A DNA stretch of 13,333 nucleotides from JBGSKV01 sp041740975 (GTDB lineage: Bacteria; Bdellovibrionota_B; Oligoflexia; Oligoflexales; JALZUQ01). Positions 5,836 to 13,249 of this stretch are shown in pieces. A program made the translations under genes and the position numbers. The DNA lies in the NCBI GenBank assembly GCA_041740975.1, contig JBGSKV010000050.1:1-13333 (forward strand), written 5' to 3'. Positions within the stretch are counted from its first letter, which is position 1. The number at the start of each line of letters is the position of its first letter. A model generated the notes under the pieces. The model was not told the origin of the DNA. It did not search any database and saw only the letters and a program-made list of their open reading frames with translations.

Positions 5836-6645
5836 CTATCGACTCGATTCCTGAAGGCCTGGGCTCAGCAAGAGAAACAAGATTGGTACGAGAGCAAAGC
5901 AAACGACGATAAAAGCCCCCGACGGAAAGTCAAAAATATAACTAAGCCACATACCAATCACGCTAAGAATCATCGCAAAAATCCAGCCACCAATGAGCCG
6001 AGCGCGAATCGTTTTAAAATAAAGAGTACTCATGACAGATGGCACAATCAAAAATACAAAAACCTGAAGAACGCCAGCTACATGAACAGATGAAGTGATG
6101 ACGACACCAAACAAAGCGTAAAACAAGAAATCCCAGCGCGAACCCACTTTTTGCGTGGAAAAAGAGGCTGCAATAAGCTGGCGTCTAAAGATATAATGAA
6201 TGAGACCCACTGCGGCATATATGAGCGCGGTCTTGAAAACGTCTGACCACGACACCCAAAGAATCTGGCCGACTAGTAGTTCTTTGATGTGCTCGGCACC
6301 ATGCGCCATTCGATCCACAACGAGTACGACGGATGCCGAACCAAGTGCATAGACGATCCCAATGATCGCTTCTTGCGAAAATTTGTGTTCGTTCTTCCTG
6401 GCGATCGCAAATATTCCAGCCGCCACAAAACTGGCGAACAACGAGCAAAAATAGACCGCAGGGGATTTGTGATCATAGCCAAAAAGCAGCGCGATTGTGG
6501 CTCCCATGGCCGCCACTTGAGCCAGGCTCAGATCCACAAAAATGACTCCACGCGCTAGAACGTGAAGTCCGAGATAACAGTGTATTCCAGTAAGTAGAAG
6601 ACACATCGCAATCGGCGCCGAAAGAAAGATCAGCGCGTCGCTCAT
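5836..6645 (-). CDS. Metal (zinc/manganese) ABC transporter permease, ZnuB/ABC-3 family
   Basis: A 269-residue membrane protein with about eight helices and the ABC-3 family pattern: an early GLHVLARGVIFVDLSLAQVAAMGATIALL segment (the family's GxxVVLRRxSLxGDALSH region) and a late SSVHVAGVLQVFVFLIVPSVMSTL segment. It would form the inner-membrane channel of a zinc- or manganese-type uptake system. Its start overlaps the stop of the binding-protein gene by four bases (ATGA), a sign of coupled translation. It is the last gene of the operon; no ATPase gene follows or precedes it. Family certain, metal uncertain. Confidence 0.88.
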   Translation of the reverse strand: MSDALIFLSAPIAMCLLLTGIHCYLGLHVLARGVIFVDLSLAQVAAMGATIALLFGYDHKSPAVYFCSLFASFVAAGIFAIARKNEHKFSQEAIIGIVYALGSASVVLVVDRMAHGAEHIKELLVGQILWVSWSDVFKTALIYAAVGLIHYIFRRQLIAASFSTQKVGSRWDFLFYALFGVVITSSVHVAGVLQVFVFLIVPSVMSTLYFKTIRARLIGGWIFAMILSVIGMWLSYIFDFPSGAFIVVCFALVPILFLLLSPGLQESSR

Positions 6646-7568
6646 CGCTTGGCTCGCAGAGCTTTCGCATCACCTTCGATCGTGAGGACCAGGTTTTCGT
6701 ACAAAGAATCGATAGTTTTTATATCTTTGCGACCTTCGACAGCGACTGGTACCGAAGATACGCGCACCGACTTAAGGTCTCGCGCCACACGTTGAGCGAT
6801 AGAATCATCAAAGTAATTTTCTACCAATATCAATTCTACGCCATTTTTTTGAGAAGTTTTTATCACTTCCATAATATGGCGGGCCGTAGGTGGTACGCCA
6901 GGAAATGGTTCCAGAACTGCAGCTGTTTCTATTCCAAAACGATCTAAGAAATAGGAAAGAAATTTATGGTAAGTCACCACCTTTTTGGTTTCAGTGGCGG
7001 CAATACGCTTTTGCCATTCTTTCGTTTTCGCTTCCATTCTCGCTTTCAAATTAGTTGCACGTTGCATAAACGCCGCCGCATGCTTCGGTTCTAACTCGCC
7101 CAGTTTCTTGGCGATTCCCATGGCGATTTCCCCTACGCGAATCGGATCCAGAGTAATATGCGGATTACCTTCCGGGTGTACATCTCCGTCGGCGCGAGAG
7201 ATTGCTCCCGTCGGTACCTCGAGAACTTTGACCAGTGTACCTACGTCAAAATATCCCTTCATGCCTTGCATGACATTCGTATTGCGACCACCCGCCAAGA
7301 CTTTTGGCAACCATGCTCCTTCTAAACCAAGACCATTAGCGATCACAAGATCTGCCCGGTTAGTTTTGATCATATAAGAAGGCTTTGCCTCCAGATAATG
7401 CGCATCCTGCGATCCACGGCAAAAAGATTCGACCTTCACTTCCTTGCCGCCCACTTCTTCGACGATACTTTTAAGATCGGTGATCGTCGTTAAAACATTA
7501 AGCTTTGCTAAAGCCGAAGTCGACCAAACACCACAAAAACAAATGAATGCTATGATTTTAGAATTCAT
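6642..7568 (-). CDS. Periplasmic metal-binding protein of a zinc/manganese ABC transporter (ZnuA-like, cluster A-1)
   Basis: A 308-residue solute-binding protein that would hand zinc or manganese to the permease. It has a signal peptide (residues 1-21, ending STSALA). Probable metal ligands are H57 (SQDAHYLEAKPS), H137 (EGNPHITLDP) and H201 (VVTYHKFLSYF), with an acidic residue near E250-D255. The third His favours a ZnuA-like zinc site over PsaA-type manganese proteins, which use Glu there. The flexible loop around residues 125-135 has only one extra His (DVHPEG), unlike the long His-rich loop of E. coli ZnuA. ATG 7568 is the first possible start after an in-frame stop. It overlaps the end of the porin gene by 11 bases; AGGAG lies 13 bases upstream, rather far, so coupling to the porin is likely. 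Confidence 0.88.
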   Translation of the reverse strand: MNSKIIAFICFCGVWSTSALAKLNVLTTITDLKSIVEEVGGKEVKVESFCRGSQDAHYLEAKPSYMIKTNRADLVIANGLGLEGAWLPKVLAGGRNTNVMQGMKGYFDVGTLVKVLEVPTGAISRADGDVHPEGNPHITLDPIRVGEIAMGIAKKLGELEPKHAAAFMQRATNLKARMEAKTKEWQKRIAATETKKVVTYHKFLSYFLDRFGIETAAVLEPFPGVPPTARHIMEVIKTSQKNGVELILVENYFDDSIAQRVARDLKSVRVSSVPVAVEGRKDIKTIDSLYENLVLTIEGDAKALRAKR

Positions 7569-8643
7569 GGGCTGGATGTGCTCCTAATAAATAATTAGCC
7601 TGAATTTCAAACGATCGTTCATAGCGATCATTCAAACTGTCTTGAGTATAGACTTTATAATTGTAGGCAAGTTTAAAGGAAGCAAACTCGCTACTTTTGT
7701 AAGTAAGCGTAGGAACAATCGCATAATCTGCATTGCTAATCTCGTCGCCTAATGCATCCTCCAAAGTTAATACAGAGTAATAATCAAGTCTGCATCCAAA
7801 AAACACAGTCTTTGAAAATCCCATTTGCGGAAACAAATATCCACCAAGCGCCCTCGTTTTTGCTCCGACTTCAGGCTTCAGCTGACTATGCCAAAGTTCG
7901 AGCTGAACCAACATATTGCTGTAGCTTCCAGCATTATTTTTGGCGACGAAATCAATCCCTATCAGTTGCATATCTAGACCTGAGTCATCTCGACGATTTA
8001 GATAATTCAGGCCAGCAGCCATTCCCAATGTATCGTTCAAATCAAAAAAGCTACCAAGGCGGGCATAGTGCATGGGAGCCTTTGGCTTGGCACCTTCTGA
8101 ATGGGTATGGCCATAAACCCAACCATTCGTGACTCCGGCCGTCAGTTCCATGAAAATCGGTAACGGCGCCAAAAACGAGTACTCTAGACCAGTGTCCGAT
8201 AGACCTTCATCATCAAAAAAGTTAACGAAAAACTGCGGCGCCGAAATAAATGGCCAATCATGTCTATGGAAGCGATTCAGCCGACCAATGCCTAAAAAGT
8301 ACTGTCCAACTTTTATTTTGGAATAGGGAATGAGTTTTGAAGTCGAAGCGAATGCTTCATGGAGTTCCAAAACATACTGGCCGTCTTCGCGATGAGCGGC
8401 AAGATTCACCATGCCTTCGAAGAGATGATCGACCGGTGAAAAAAATGATAACTCGACTTCACGAATTTCAAAAGCATCACGGGCACCATTTGAGCTTTTG
8501 CCAGCGTTTAGTTCACCAACCATATCAACTGACAAAAAAGTCGAAAGCCCAGTTCCACCGGGTGCATCCGCGAATAGTGGCGAGTGAGTACAAAAACCAA
8601 ATATAAACACAGTTAGAAGATTCGAAAAAAAAGCCGGTCTCAT
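7558..8643 (-). CDS. Porin-like outer-membrane protein of the metal-uptake operon
   Basis: A 361-residue protein with signal peptide MRPAFFSNLLTVFIFGF, cut near ADA at residues 25-27. The mature part is a series of amphipathic strands with aromatic ends (FEIREVELSFFSP, GLEYSFLAPL) and closes on phenylalanine, the usual mark of an outer-membrane beta-barrel. His-bearing segments lie in presumed loops: RFHRHDW near 124-130, GHTHSE near 178-183 and GAHPAHEF at the very end. As first gene of an operon with a metal-binding protein and permease, it may admit metal ions through the outer membrane; this is inference. I chose ATG 8643, with GAGGG five bases upstream. An upstream in-frame start at 8736 would add 31 unlikely residues and cover the promoter. 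I recognise no named family. Confidence 0.75.
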   Translation of the reverse strand: MRPAFFSNLLTVFIFGFCTHSPLFADAPGGTGLSTFLSVDMVGELNAGKSSNGARDAFEIREVELSFFSPVDHLFEGMVNLAAHREDGQYVLELHEAFASTSKLIPYSKIKVGQYFLGIGRLNRFHRHDWPFISAPQFFVNFFDDEGLSDTGLEYSFLAPLPIFMELTAGVTNGWVYGHTHSEGAKPKAPMHYARLGSFFDLNDTLGMAAGLNYLNRRDDSGLDMQLIGIDFVAKNNAGSYSNMLVQLELWHSQLKPEVGAKTRALGGYLFPQMGFSKTVFFGCRLDYYSVLTLEDALGDEISNADYAIVPTLTYKSSEFASFKLAYNYKVYTQDSLNDRYERSFEIQANYLLGAHPAHEF

Positions 8644-8656
8644 TTTAACCCTCAAG

Positions 8657-8675
8657 CCGCTCGATGAATGAGCGG
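8657..8675 (-). promoter_or_regulatory. Inverted repeat at the start point of the porin/metal operon
   Basis: CCGCTC-N7-GAGCGG is a perfect six-base inverted repeat just downstream of the predicted -10 box, at the presumed transcription start and ahead of the GAGGG ribosome binding site. It could be an operator (for example for a metal-responsive repressor) or a 5' hairpin that protects the message. It does not resemble the AT-rich consensus of well-known Zur or Fur sites. Confidence 0.4.
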
Positions 8676-8677
8676 AG

Positions 8678-8706
8678 TTTATATCAAACACAGTCCATAC
8701 TTGCAA
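8678..8706 (-). promoter_or_regulatory. Sigma-70-type promoter of the porin/metal-uptake operon
   Basis: On the minus strand TTGCAA (8706-8701) and TATAAA (8683-8678) stand 17 bases apart, the ideal spacing for a housekeeping promoter, with transcription expected to begin near 8671. This sits about 35 bases ahead of the chosen porin start and supports that start over the longer one. Confidence 0.5.
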
Positions 8707-8824
8707 TGACTGTTGGGCCTTCGAAGTATGAATCAAAGGTCGACTAACACCTGATAATGCCGCAGAATTTTGGTATTATTCGATCGGTGATTTCGAAAAT
8801 TAGAAACACTTATCATTTTATGTG

Positions 8825-8881
8825 AGTTCCTAGACAAGGGTCAGGAACTGTGATTAGTTTGGTGCGCGAGTCGACTCGCAC
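8825..8881 (+). other. Two successive hairpin-forming sequences upstream of the DUF423 gene
   Basis: At 8825-8849 AGTTCCT-A-GAC, loop AAGG, GTC-AGGAACT makes a ten-pair stem with a single bulged A. At 8862-8881 GTGCGCGAGTCGACTCGCAC contains the perfect 12-base palindrome CGAGTCGACTCG (8867-8878) and can fold as GCGAG-TCGA-CTCGC. Neither is followed by a T run, so they are not terminators. They would lie in the leader of the DUF423 message or form part of a small RNA or protein-binding site. The rest of the intergenic region 8707-8908 shows nothing I can name. Confidence 0.45.
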
Positions 8882-8908
8882 GACGCCACCACAAAGGCAC
8901 AAGTTTAC

Positions 8909-9283
8909 ATGAAACACACTTTTATAAGTATTGGGGCTGTCCTTGGTTTTTTGTCTGTGGCGCTAGGAGCGTTCGGGGCCCACGCACTCAAATCGCGTTT
9001 CGATGAATACTCTCATGGTATTTTTCAAACTGCCGTTCAGTATCAGTTCTTCCACACCTTTGCCATCATCTCAATTGGCTTACTTTTAATGTCCATCGAT
9101 TCTTTTTGGTTACGCTCGAGTGGTTGGTTATTTGTCCTGGGTACACTTATTTTTTCAGGATCACTCTACGCGCTGGCCTTCACAGGCCTGAAAGTATTGG
9201 GTGCCATCACGCCCATCGGCGGCGTTCTGCTATTAGCTGGATGGATTTGCTTGTTTGTTGCAAGTATCAAAATAGCGTCGTGA
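8909..9283 (+). CDS. DUF423 (YgdD-type) membrane protein
   Basis: A 124-residue protein with four membrane helices and the complete DUF423 signature: an N-terminal GAVLGFLSVALGAFGAHALK, then FQTAVQYQFFHTFAII and a late FSGSLYALAFTG...LGAITPIGG. The family sits in the inner membrane and is widespread in bacteria; its function is not established. The ATG at 8909 has only a weak AAAGG site, 11 bases away, after a structured leader. It appears to be a single-gene unit, ending two bases short of the stop codon of the convergent methyltransferase-like gene, with no clear terminator between. Confidence 0.93.
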   Translation: MKHTFISIGAVLGFLSVALGAFGAHALKSRFDEYSHGIFQTAVQYQFFHTFAIISIGLLLMSIDSFWLRSSGWLFVLGTLIFSGSLYALAFTGLKVLGAITPIGGVLLLAGWICLFVASIKIAS

Positions 9284-9285
9284 TC

Positions 9286-10125
9286 CTAAAGTGGCGGAAG
9301 GTAGTAAATTTTGGGGACCACCATTTCTTTCGAGACGTCATCTTTGCTTGGCTTGATAGAGTCCATTGTCAGTCCTAGAGAAATCGTCGTGCCATTCATG
9401 GGTTTCTTGATAACCAAAACCAGTGACATCGCGCTTCTTGGATGTTTGCTGCGCTCCCAATTGAAAATATTAGGGTACGTTTTATGAAGCCACTGCTCAA
9501 ACATAATTAATTTTTGATGCTGCTCATCGTCATTCCAAGTGTATTTGCGGCTCTCTTCATTTGAAACTTTCAGTACAGTTTGGCAATACGACGGAACGAG
9601 TATGCGCGCTTCGCCACCTGGCTTAAGCGCATTATAGTATTGCTCCACTAGTAAAGCGCGATTGCCGGTATAGGGATACGCACCCCAAACATCCGTGATC
9701 CGATCAAGCTGATTTGGAAACTCTGACAATACAGCTTCCGAATAACCCTCCCGATAAATAAGTTTGCCCTTCGCAACCAAATCAGCGCCCTGTTTAAAAA
9801 CCTCAGAACTGGAAACATCTTGGGCGTTAACGGCAATGGCTTTGATATCAAATTTTCGCGCGACTTCCTGCATCGCCACGCCCAATCCTGACCCGGAGTC
9901 TAAAACCGTCATCCCATTGCCGATAAATCCTTCAGGCATGGATAATATGCTCTGGTAGTCTTGGTAAGTTCTTTTATTTGGCTGATGATAGGTCTGAATA
10001 GCAACCTTAGCATTGCGATTGAACTCGACTGCACTTGCCAGCAGTTCACAAACTTGCAATGAGAAAGCTGGGCTTGATAGAAAAAAAACACAAGCAGTGA
10101 AATAAATTTTAAAATTATGGTGCAT
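9286..10125 (-). CDS. Exported class I methyltransferase-fold protein
   Basis: A 279-residue protein that joins a signal peptide (residues 1-22, FKIYFTACVFFLSSPAFS) to a class I SAM-dependent methyltransferase-like domain. Motif I is intact (TVLDSGSGLGVA, D76-x-G-x-G-x-G), and a LKPGGEARILVPS segment matches the later strand common to these enzymes. The acidic residue that normally holds the ribose of SAM at the end of strand 2 is Asn here (AIAVNAQDV, N100), which leaves SAM binding in doubt. The region between (ITDVWGAYPYTGNRALLVEQYYNAL) looks like the usual strand 4 and following helix. SAM is not known to be plentiful in the periplasm, so an exported copy is odd. There is no strong ribosome binding site at ATG 10125. 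It follows the DUF6929 gene by 24 bases and is probably the last gene of that unit. Confidence 0.75.
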   Translation of the reverse strand: MHHNFKIYFTACVFFLSSPAFSLQVCELLASAVEFNRNAKVAIQTYHQPNKRTYQDYQSILSMPEGFIGNGMTVLDSGSGLGVAMQEVARKFDIKAIAVNAQDVSSSEVFKQGADLVAKGKLIYREGYSEAVLSEFPNQLDRITDVWGAYPYTGNRALLVEQYYNALKPGGEARILVPSYCQTVLKVSNEESRKYTWNDDEQHQKLIMFEQWLHKTYPNIFNWERSKHPRSAMSLVLVIKKPMNGTTISLGLTMDSIKPSKDDVSKEMVVPKIYYLPPL

Positions 10126-10149
10126 AATTCTTATTGTACACCATTTTCC

Positions 10150-11103
10150 TTAGCCTTGAGTCATTGAATTCACATCGATTGATGCATAGTACATTCGAGC
10201 CGAAATCGCAGGATCGTCGTCATCGGTAACAAAATAAATATCTAAGTCCTTTTGAGATTGCTCTGCAAATACGCCTTCTACTTTAAGCTTTTTATCGAAC
10301 TTCCAAGTCCTTATTATATTGCATTTTTCAATTGCGCGACCTTGCCAAAGGCCCATGATCGATCCCGAATAGGGTGCATCATCGTAGCTATTGTCAGTTG
10401 CTTCAGCGGTAGCTGTAAAGAGCGCGTAGCCTGATCCCAACGCTGTCGCATCGGTAAAAGAAAGGGCCACTCCATCGAGGCTTCCCAGTTGCATTTCCTG
10501 CAAATAGGAAACACAAGATTTATGAATAGGCTTGCCCTGAATAAGCGAATGAATGACCATATCGAGACGAAGATCGATGATCATATTTTTTGAATCTTTT
10601 GAATTCCCCCTTTGAAGAAGTCGCAAATATTCGCCCTCAACAATGGCACCTTCAATATTTAAACTCTTAACTGCATGGTCATCTTCAAGGCTTGCGAACA
10701 GCTCAGAAAAATCGACGTCTCGCAAAGAATCTACCTGTGTTTCAGCACCTAACGAGACTAACGAACCAACGCCTCGATGCGATTTACTTCCAGAAGGAAT
10801 CACCAAAACTTGGCTACCTTTTAACCCTGGCAGTAACACCAATGATTCCAGATCTGGCTTCATTTTCTTTCGAGGTTTTTTCTTTGCAGGCAGCTCTCCT
10901 GGGAATATTTGGACCAGTTTCCCTGGTTTCAAGCCACTGGAATCAAATAGGGCCAGGTGAAGCTCATCATCTGCCACCACGATGAAGTCATGACCAACTT
11001 TGACAATGCCGCTTGCTGCGGAGATATGAGCTTCTCGCCCTAAGGATATAGGTGCGGCCAATGTCAAATCTCGCAAGAATTGTAATTCTAAAATTTGCTT
11101 CAT
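10150..11103 (-). CDS. DUF6929 family protein (predicted beta-propeller-like, function unknown)
   Basis: A 317-residue protein without signal peptide or membrane helices, so probably cytoplasmic. It carries the recurring features of DUF6929 proteins as I know them: SAASGIVKVGHDFIVVADDELHLALFD near residue 29, and GELPAKKKPRKKMKPDLESLVLLPG, a basic segment followed by PDLE. Short repeated strands with acidic turns (VADDELHLA, VTDDDDPAI) suggest a propeller-like fold. No reaction is known. The ATG at 11103 has no strong ribosome binding site and lies two bases after the stop of the ABC permease gene, so translation is likely coupled to it. Confidence 0.72.
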   Translation of the reverse strand: MKQILELQFLRDLTLAAPISLGREAHISAASGIVKVGHDFIVVADDELHLALFDSSGLKPGKLVQIFPGELPAKKKPRKKMKPDLESLVLLPGLKGSQVLVIPSGSKSHRGVGSLVSLGAETQVDSLRDVDFSELFASLEDDHAVKSLNIEGAIVEGEYLRLLQRGNSKDSKNMIIDLRLDMVIHSLIQGKPIHKSCVSYLQEMQLGSLDGVALSFTDATALGSGYALFTATAEATDNSYDDAPYSGSIMGLWQGRAIEKCNIIRTWKFDKKLKVEGVFAEQSQKDLDIYFVTDDDDPAISARMYYASIDVNSMTQG

Positions 11104-11105
11104 GT

Positions 11106-11867
11106 TTAGGTTTTAATTTTGTAGCCGGTGCGAAACATACCCCATACAATACCCAAGCAAAGAACCAAGAATCCCAATGTCATACCAAGGCTCGCACCGA
11201 TACTCACATCGGCGACGCCGTAGAAGCTCCATCTAAACCCATTCACAAGATACACAATGGGATTGAAAAGGGTCACTTTTTGCCAGAACTCCGGCAGCAT
11301 TTTAATCGAATAAAAACTACCACCCAAAAACGTTAGCGGCGTGATGATCATGAGGGGGATGACTTGTAGTTTCTCAAAACCATCCGCCCATAGGCCAATG
11401 ATAAAGCCAAATAAACTAAAGGAAACGCAGGTCAGGACCAAAAAAGTTATCATCCAAAAAGGATATAAAATAGAAAAATCAACAAACAATCGAGCCGTAA
11501 CCAGAATGATAAGGGCTAGAATAAGCGATTTTGAAGCAGCTGCACCCACGAAGCCTAGAACAATTTCGAAGGCGGAAATAGGCGCCGATAAAATCTCGTA
11601 GATTGTTCCTGAATATTTTGGAAAGTAAATTCCAAAGGAGGCATTAGAGACACTTTCGGTCAATACGGACAGCATGATGAGGCCTGGAACAATGAACGCT
11701 CCATAGGAGACACCTTCTATTTCGGCTATCCGAGAGCCAATGGCTGAGCCAAAGACGATAAAGTATAATGACGTGGAGACGACAGGCGATGCTACGCTCT
11801 GAAATATCGTTCTGAAAAAACGAGCTAACTCGAACCAATAAATGGCTTTGATCGCATGAACATTCAT
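11106..11867 (-). CDS. yadH: ABC-2 type transporter permease, YadH-like
   Basis: A 253-residue membrane protein with six predicted helices, the standard plan of ABC-2 export permeases. The order is a cytoplasmic N-terminal helix (IYWFELARFFRTIFQSV), a TSLYFIVFGSAIGSR segment, a FIVPGLIMLSVLTESVSNASFGIYFPK stretch typical of YadH, and LTFLGGSFYSIKMLPEFWQKVTLFNPIVYLVNGFRW, the family's most conserved block. Together with the ATPase it should form a four-part exporter (two permeases, two ATPases) whose substrate is unknown. Its start overlaps the ATPase stop by four bases (ATGA) and is preceded by a purine-rich ribosome binding site. Confidence 0.9.
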   Translation of the reverse strand: MNVHAIKAIYWFELARFFRTIFQSVASPVVSTSLYFIVFGSAIGSRIAEIEGVSYGAFIVPGLIMLSVLTESVSNASFGIYFPKYSGTIYEILSAPISAFEIVLGFVGAAASKSLILALIILVTARLFVDFSILYPFWMITFLVLTCVSFSLFGFIIGLWADGFEKLQVIPLMIITPLTFLGGSFYSIKMLPEFWQKVTLFNPIVYLVNGFRWSFYGVADVSIGASLGMTLGFLVLCLGIVWGMFRTGYKIKT

Positions 11868-12790
11868 GACCTTCTCCCCACCAACTTCACAAAAATCTCT
11901 TCCAAGGAACTTTCTGAAGTTTTAAGGTCTCTAAAATCAATGCCATGGTCCCCTAGTTTTTTCAAAAGAGTAGCAATACCGGTTTGATCTGCCATGGAAT
12001 CAAAAGTATAAACTAACTGAGTGTTGTTGTTAGCCAATTCCAAGTTATAAGACTTTAAGTCACTTGGGACAGAGGCAAGTGGAGCTTGTAACTCAACTTT
12101 GAGCTGTTTTTTACCCAGCTTTTTCATGAGATCGGCCTTCTCTTCAATAAGGATAATTTCACCATTGTTGATAACACCGATGCGGTCGGCCATCTCTTCA
12201 GCTTCTTGAATATAGTGCGTTGTTAATATAATCGTGACGCCATGCTCGCGCAAATCGCGAACCATCTGCCACATGTCCCGCCTGAGCTCAACATCGACAC
12301 CGGCCGTGGGTTCATCCAGAAACAATATCTTCGGTTCATGCGACAACGCCTTAGCAATCATGACTCGCCGCTTCATTCCCCCCGATAAAGTCATGATGGA
12401 ACTATCCTTCTTGCCCCAGAGCGACAAATCTTTCAAAACTTTTTCAATGTGCGCGTCATTTCGCGCTTTACCGAAAAGTCCGCGACTGTAGGAAACCGTA
12501 TTCCAAACCTTTTCGAAGACATCACTCGTCAGCTCTTGCGGCACAAGACCAATTTTGGAGCGAGCTGCTCGGTACTCACGCACGACATCGTGACCATCTG
12601 CTAACACTGTACCCACTGAGGGGTTCACAATACCGCAGATGATATTAATGAGAGTGGTTTTTCCAGCCCCATTTGGCCCTAATAAAGCGAATATTTCGCC
12701 TCGCCGAATATGGAGGTTCACACTTTTGAGAGCGTTAAAACCAGTAGCATATGTTTTACTAAGACCGGTAACCTCAACGACTGCGTCCAC
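11864..12790 (-). CDS. yadG: ABC transporter ATP-binding protein, YadG-like
   Basis: A 308-residue ATPase that should drive the YadH-type permease encoded next. All nucleotide-binding parts are present: Walker A GPNGAGKTT (38-46), Q-loop Q85 (LVPQELT), signature LSGGM (135-139), Walker B ILFLDEP (155-161, catalytic E160) and switch H192 (ILTTHYIQEAEEM). The C-terminal 80 residues are the usual accessory region of ABC-2 exporter ATPases. Its length and layout match E. coli YadG. The start codon is GTG at 12790 with AAGG nine bases upstream. It follows the DoxX gene by 27 bases with no terminator, so one transcript probably covers both. Confidence 0.92.
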   Translation of the reverse strand: MDAVVEVTGLSKTYATGFNALKSVNLHIRRGEIFALLGPNGAGKTTLINIICGIVNPSVGTVLADGHDVVREYRAARSKIGLVPQELTSDVFEKVWNTVSYSRGLFGKARNDAHIEKVLKDLSLWGKKDSSIMTLSGGMKRRVMIAKALSHEPKILFLDEPTAGVDVELRRDMWQMVRDLREHGVTIILTTHYIQEAEEMADRIGVINNGEIILIEEKADLMKKLGKKQLKVELQAPLASVPSDLKSYNLELANNNTQLVYTFDSMADQTGIATLLKKLGDHGIDFRDLKTSESSLEEIFVKLVGRRS

Positions 12791-12817
12791 AAACGTCTAC
12801 CTTACATAGCAAAAGAA

Positions 12818-13249
12818 CTATTTGAAAACTTTGGCATCTACAGAATATTTTCCAGGTCCCACCGCCATGAAAAGCAAAGCGATACAGAGGTACACTAAAG
12901 GAAGTTCATACGAGGAGCCTTGTTGCATATTCACAAATGGATCCTTGAGCACAAACATATGCATCGCTGTTGCGACGAACATGGTAACGGCCAGCCCGAG
13001 TGATGCCAGTGGAGTTAATAACCCGATAACCCAGGCGAGTCCGCCACCAAATTCCGCTATTGCCGCGAGTGCTTGCAAAAATCCTGGCACCGGTGCTGTA
13101 GGACCCATCCATCCCATCGGATTTTGAATTTTTCCCCAGCCATGAATCATAAATGCGATACCACAGACGATTCGAATGGTGAGAATCGCAGCAGAGGCAC
13201 ATGAGCCTTGCGAAGGTGGTACAAAACACTTTTTAAGGTTGAAAGCCAT
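12818..13249 (-). CDS. DoxX-family membrane protein
   Basis: A 143-residue protein with four membrane helices and the DoxX pattern: LTIRIVCGIAFMIHGWGKI near residue 24, a loop with PMGWMG, then FLQALAAIAEFGGGLAWVIGLLTPLASLGLAVTMF and a last helix ending GPGKYSVD. Members sit in the inner membrane; some are linked to quinone or thiosulfate oxidation or to redox stress, but most have no proven role. ATG 13249 has GGAG five bases upstream. It is the first gene of the minus-strand row that continues into the ABC exporter. The 84 bases between it and the window edge probably hold the promoter, but I cannot pick a clear -35/-10 pair. Confidence 0.9.
   Translation of the reverse strand: MAFNLKKCFVPPSQGSCASAAILTIRIVCGIAFMIHGWGKIQNPMGWMGPTAPVPGFLQALAAIAEFGGGLAWVIGLLTPLASLGLAVTMFVATAMHMFVLKDPFVNMQQGSSYELPLVYLCIALLFMAVGPGKYSVDAKVFK

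Noticed and set aside
8644..8736. Extended N-terminus of the porin-like protein
   Set aside because: The extra 31 residues precede a complete signal peptide and overlap the predicted promoter.
8752..8781. TGATAAT and ATTATTC half-sites as a Fur or Zur box
   Set aside because: The halves are too far apart and imperfect, and they lie well upstream of the predicted promoter.
9240..9340. Terminator between the convergent DUF423 and methyltransferase-like genes
   Set aside because: Only weak, mismatched pairing and no T run; no supportable hairpin.
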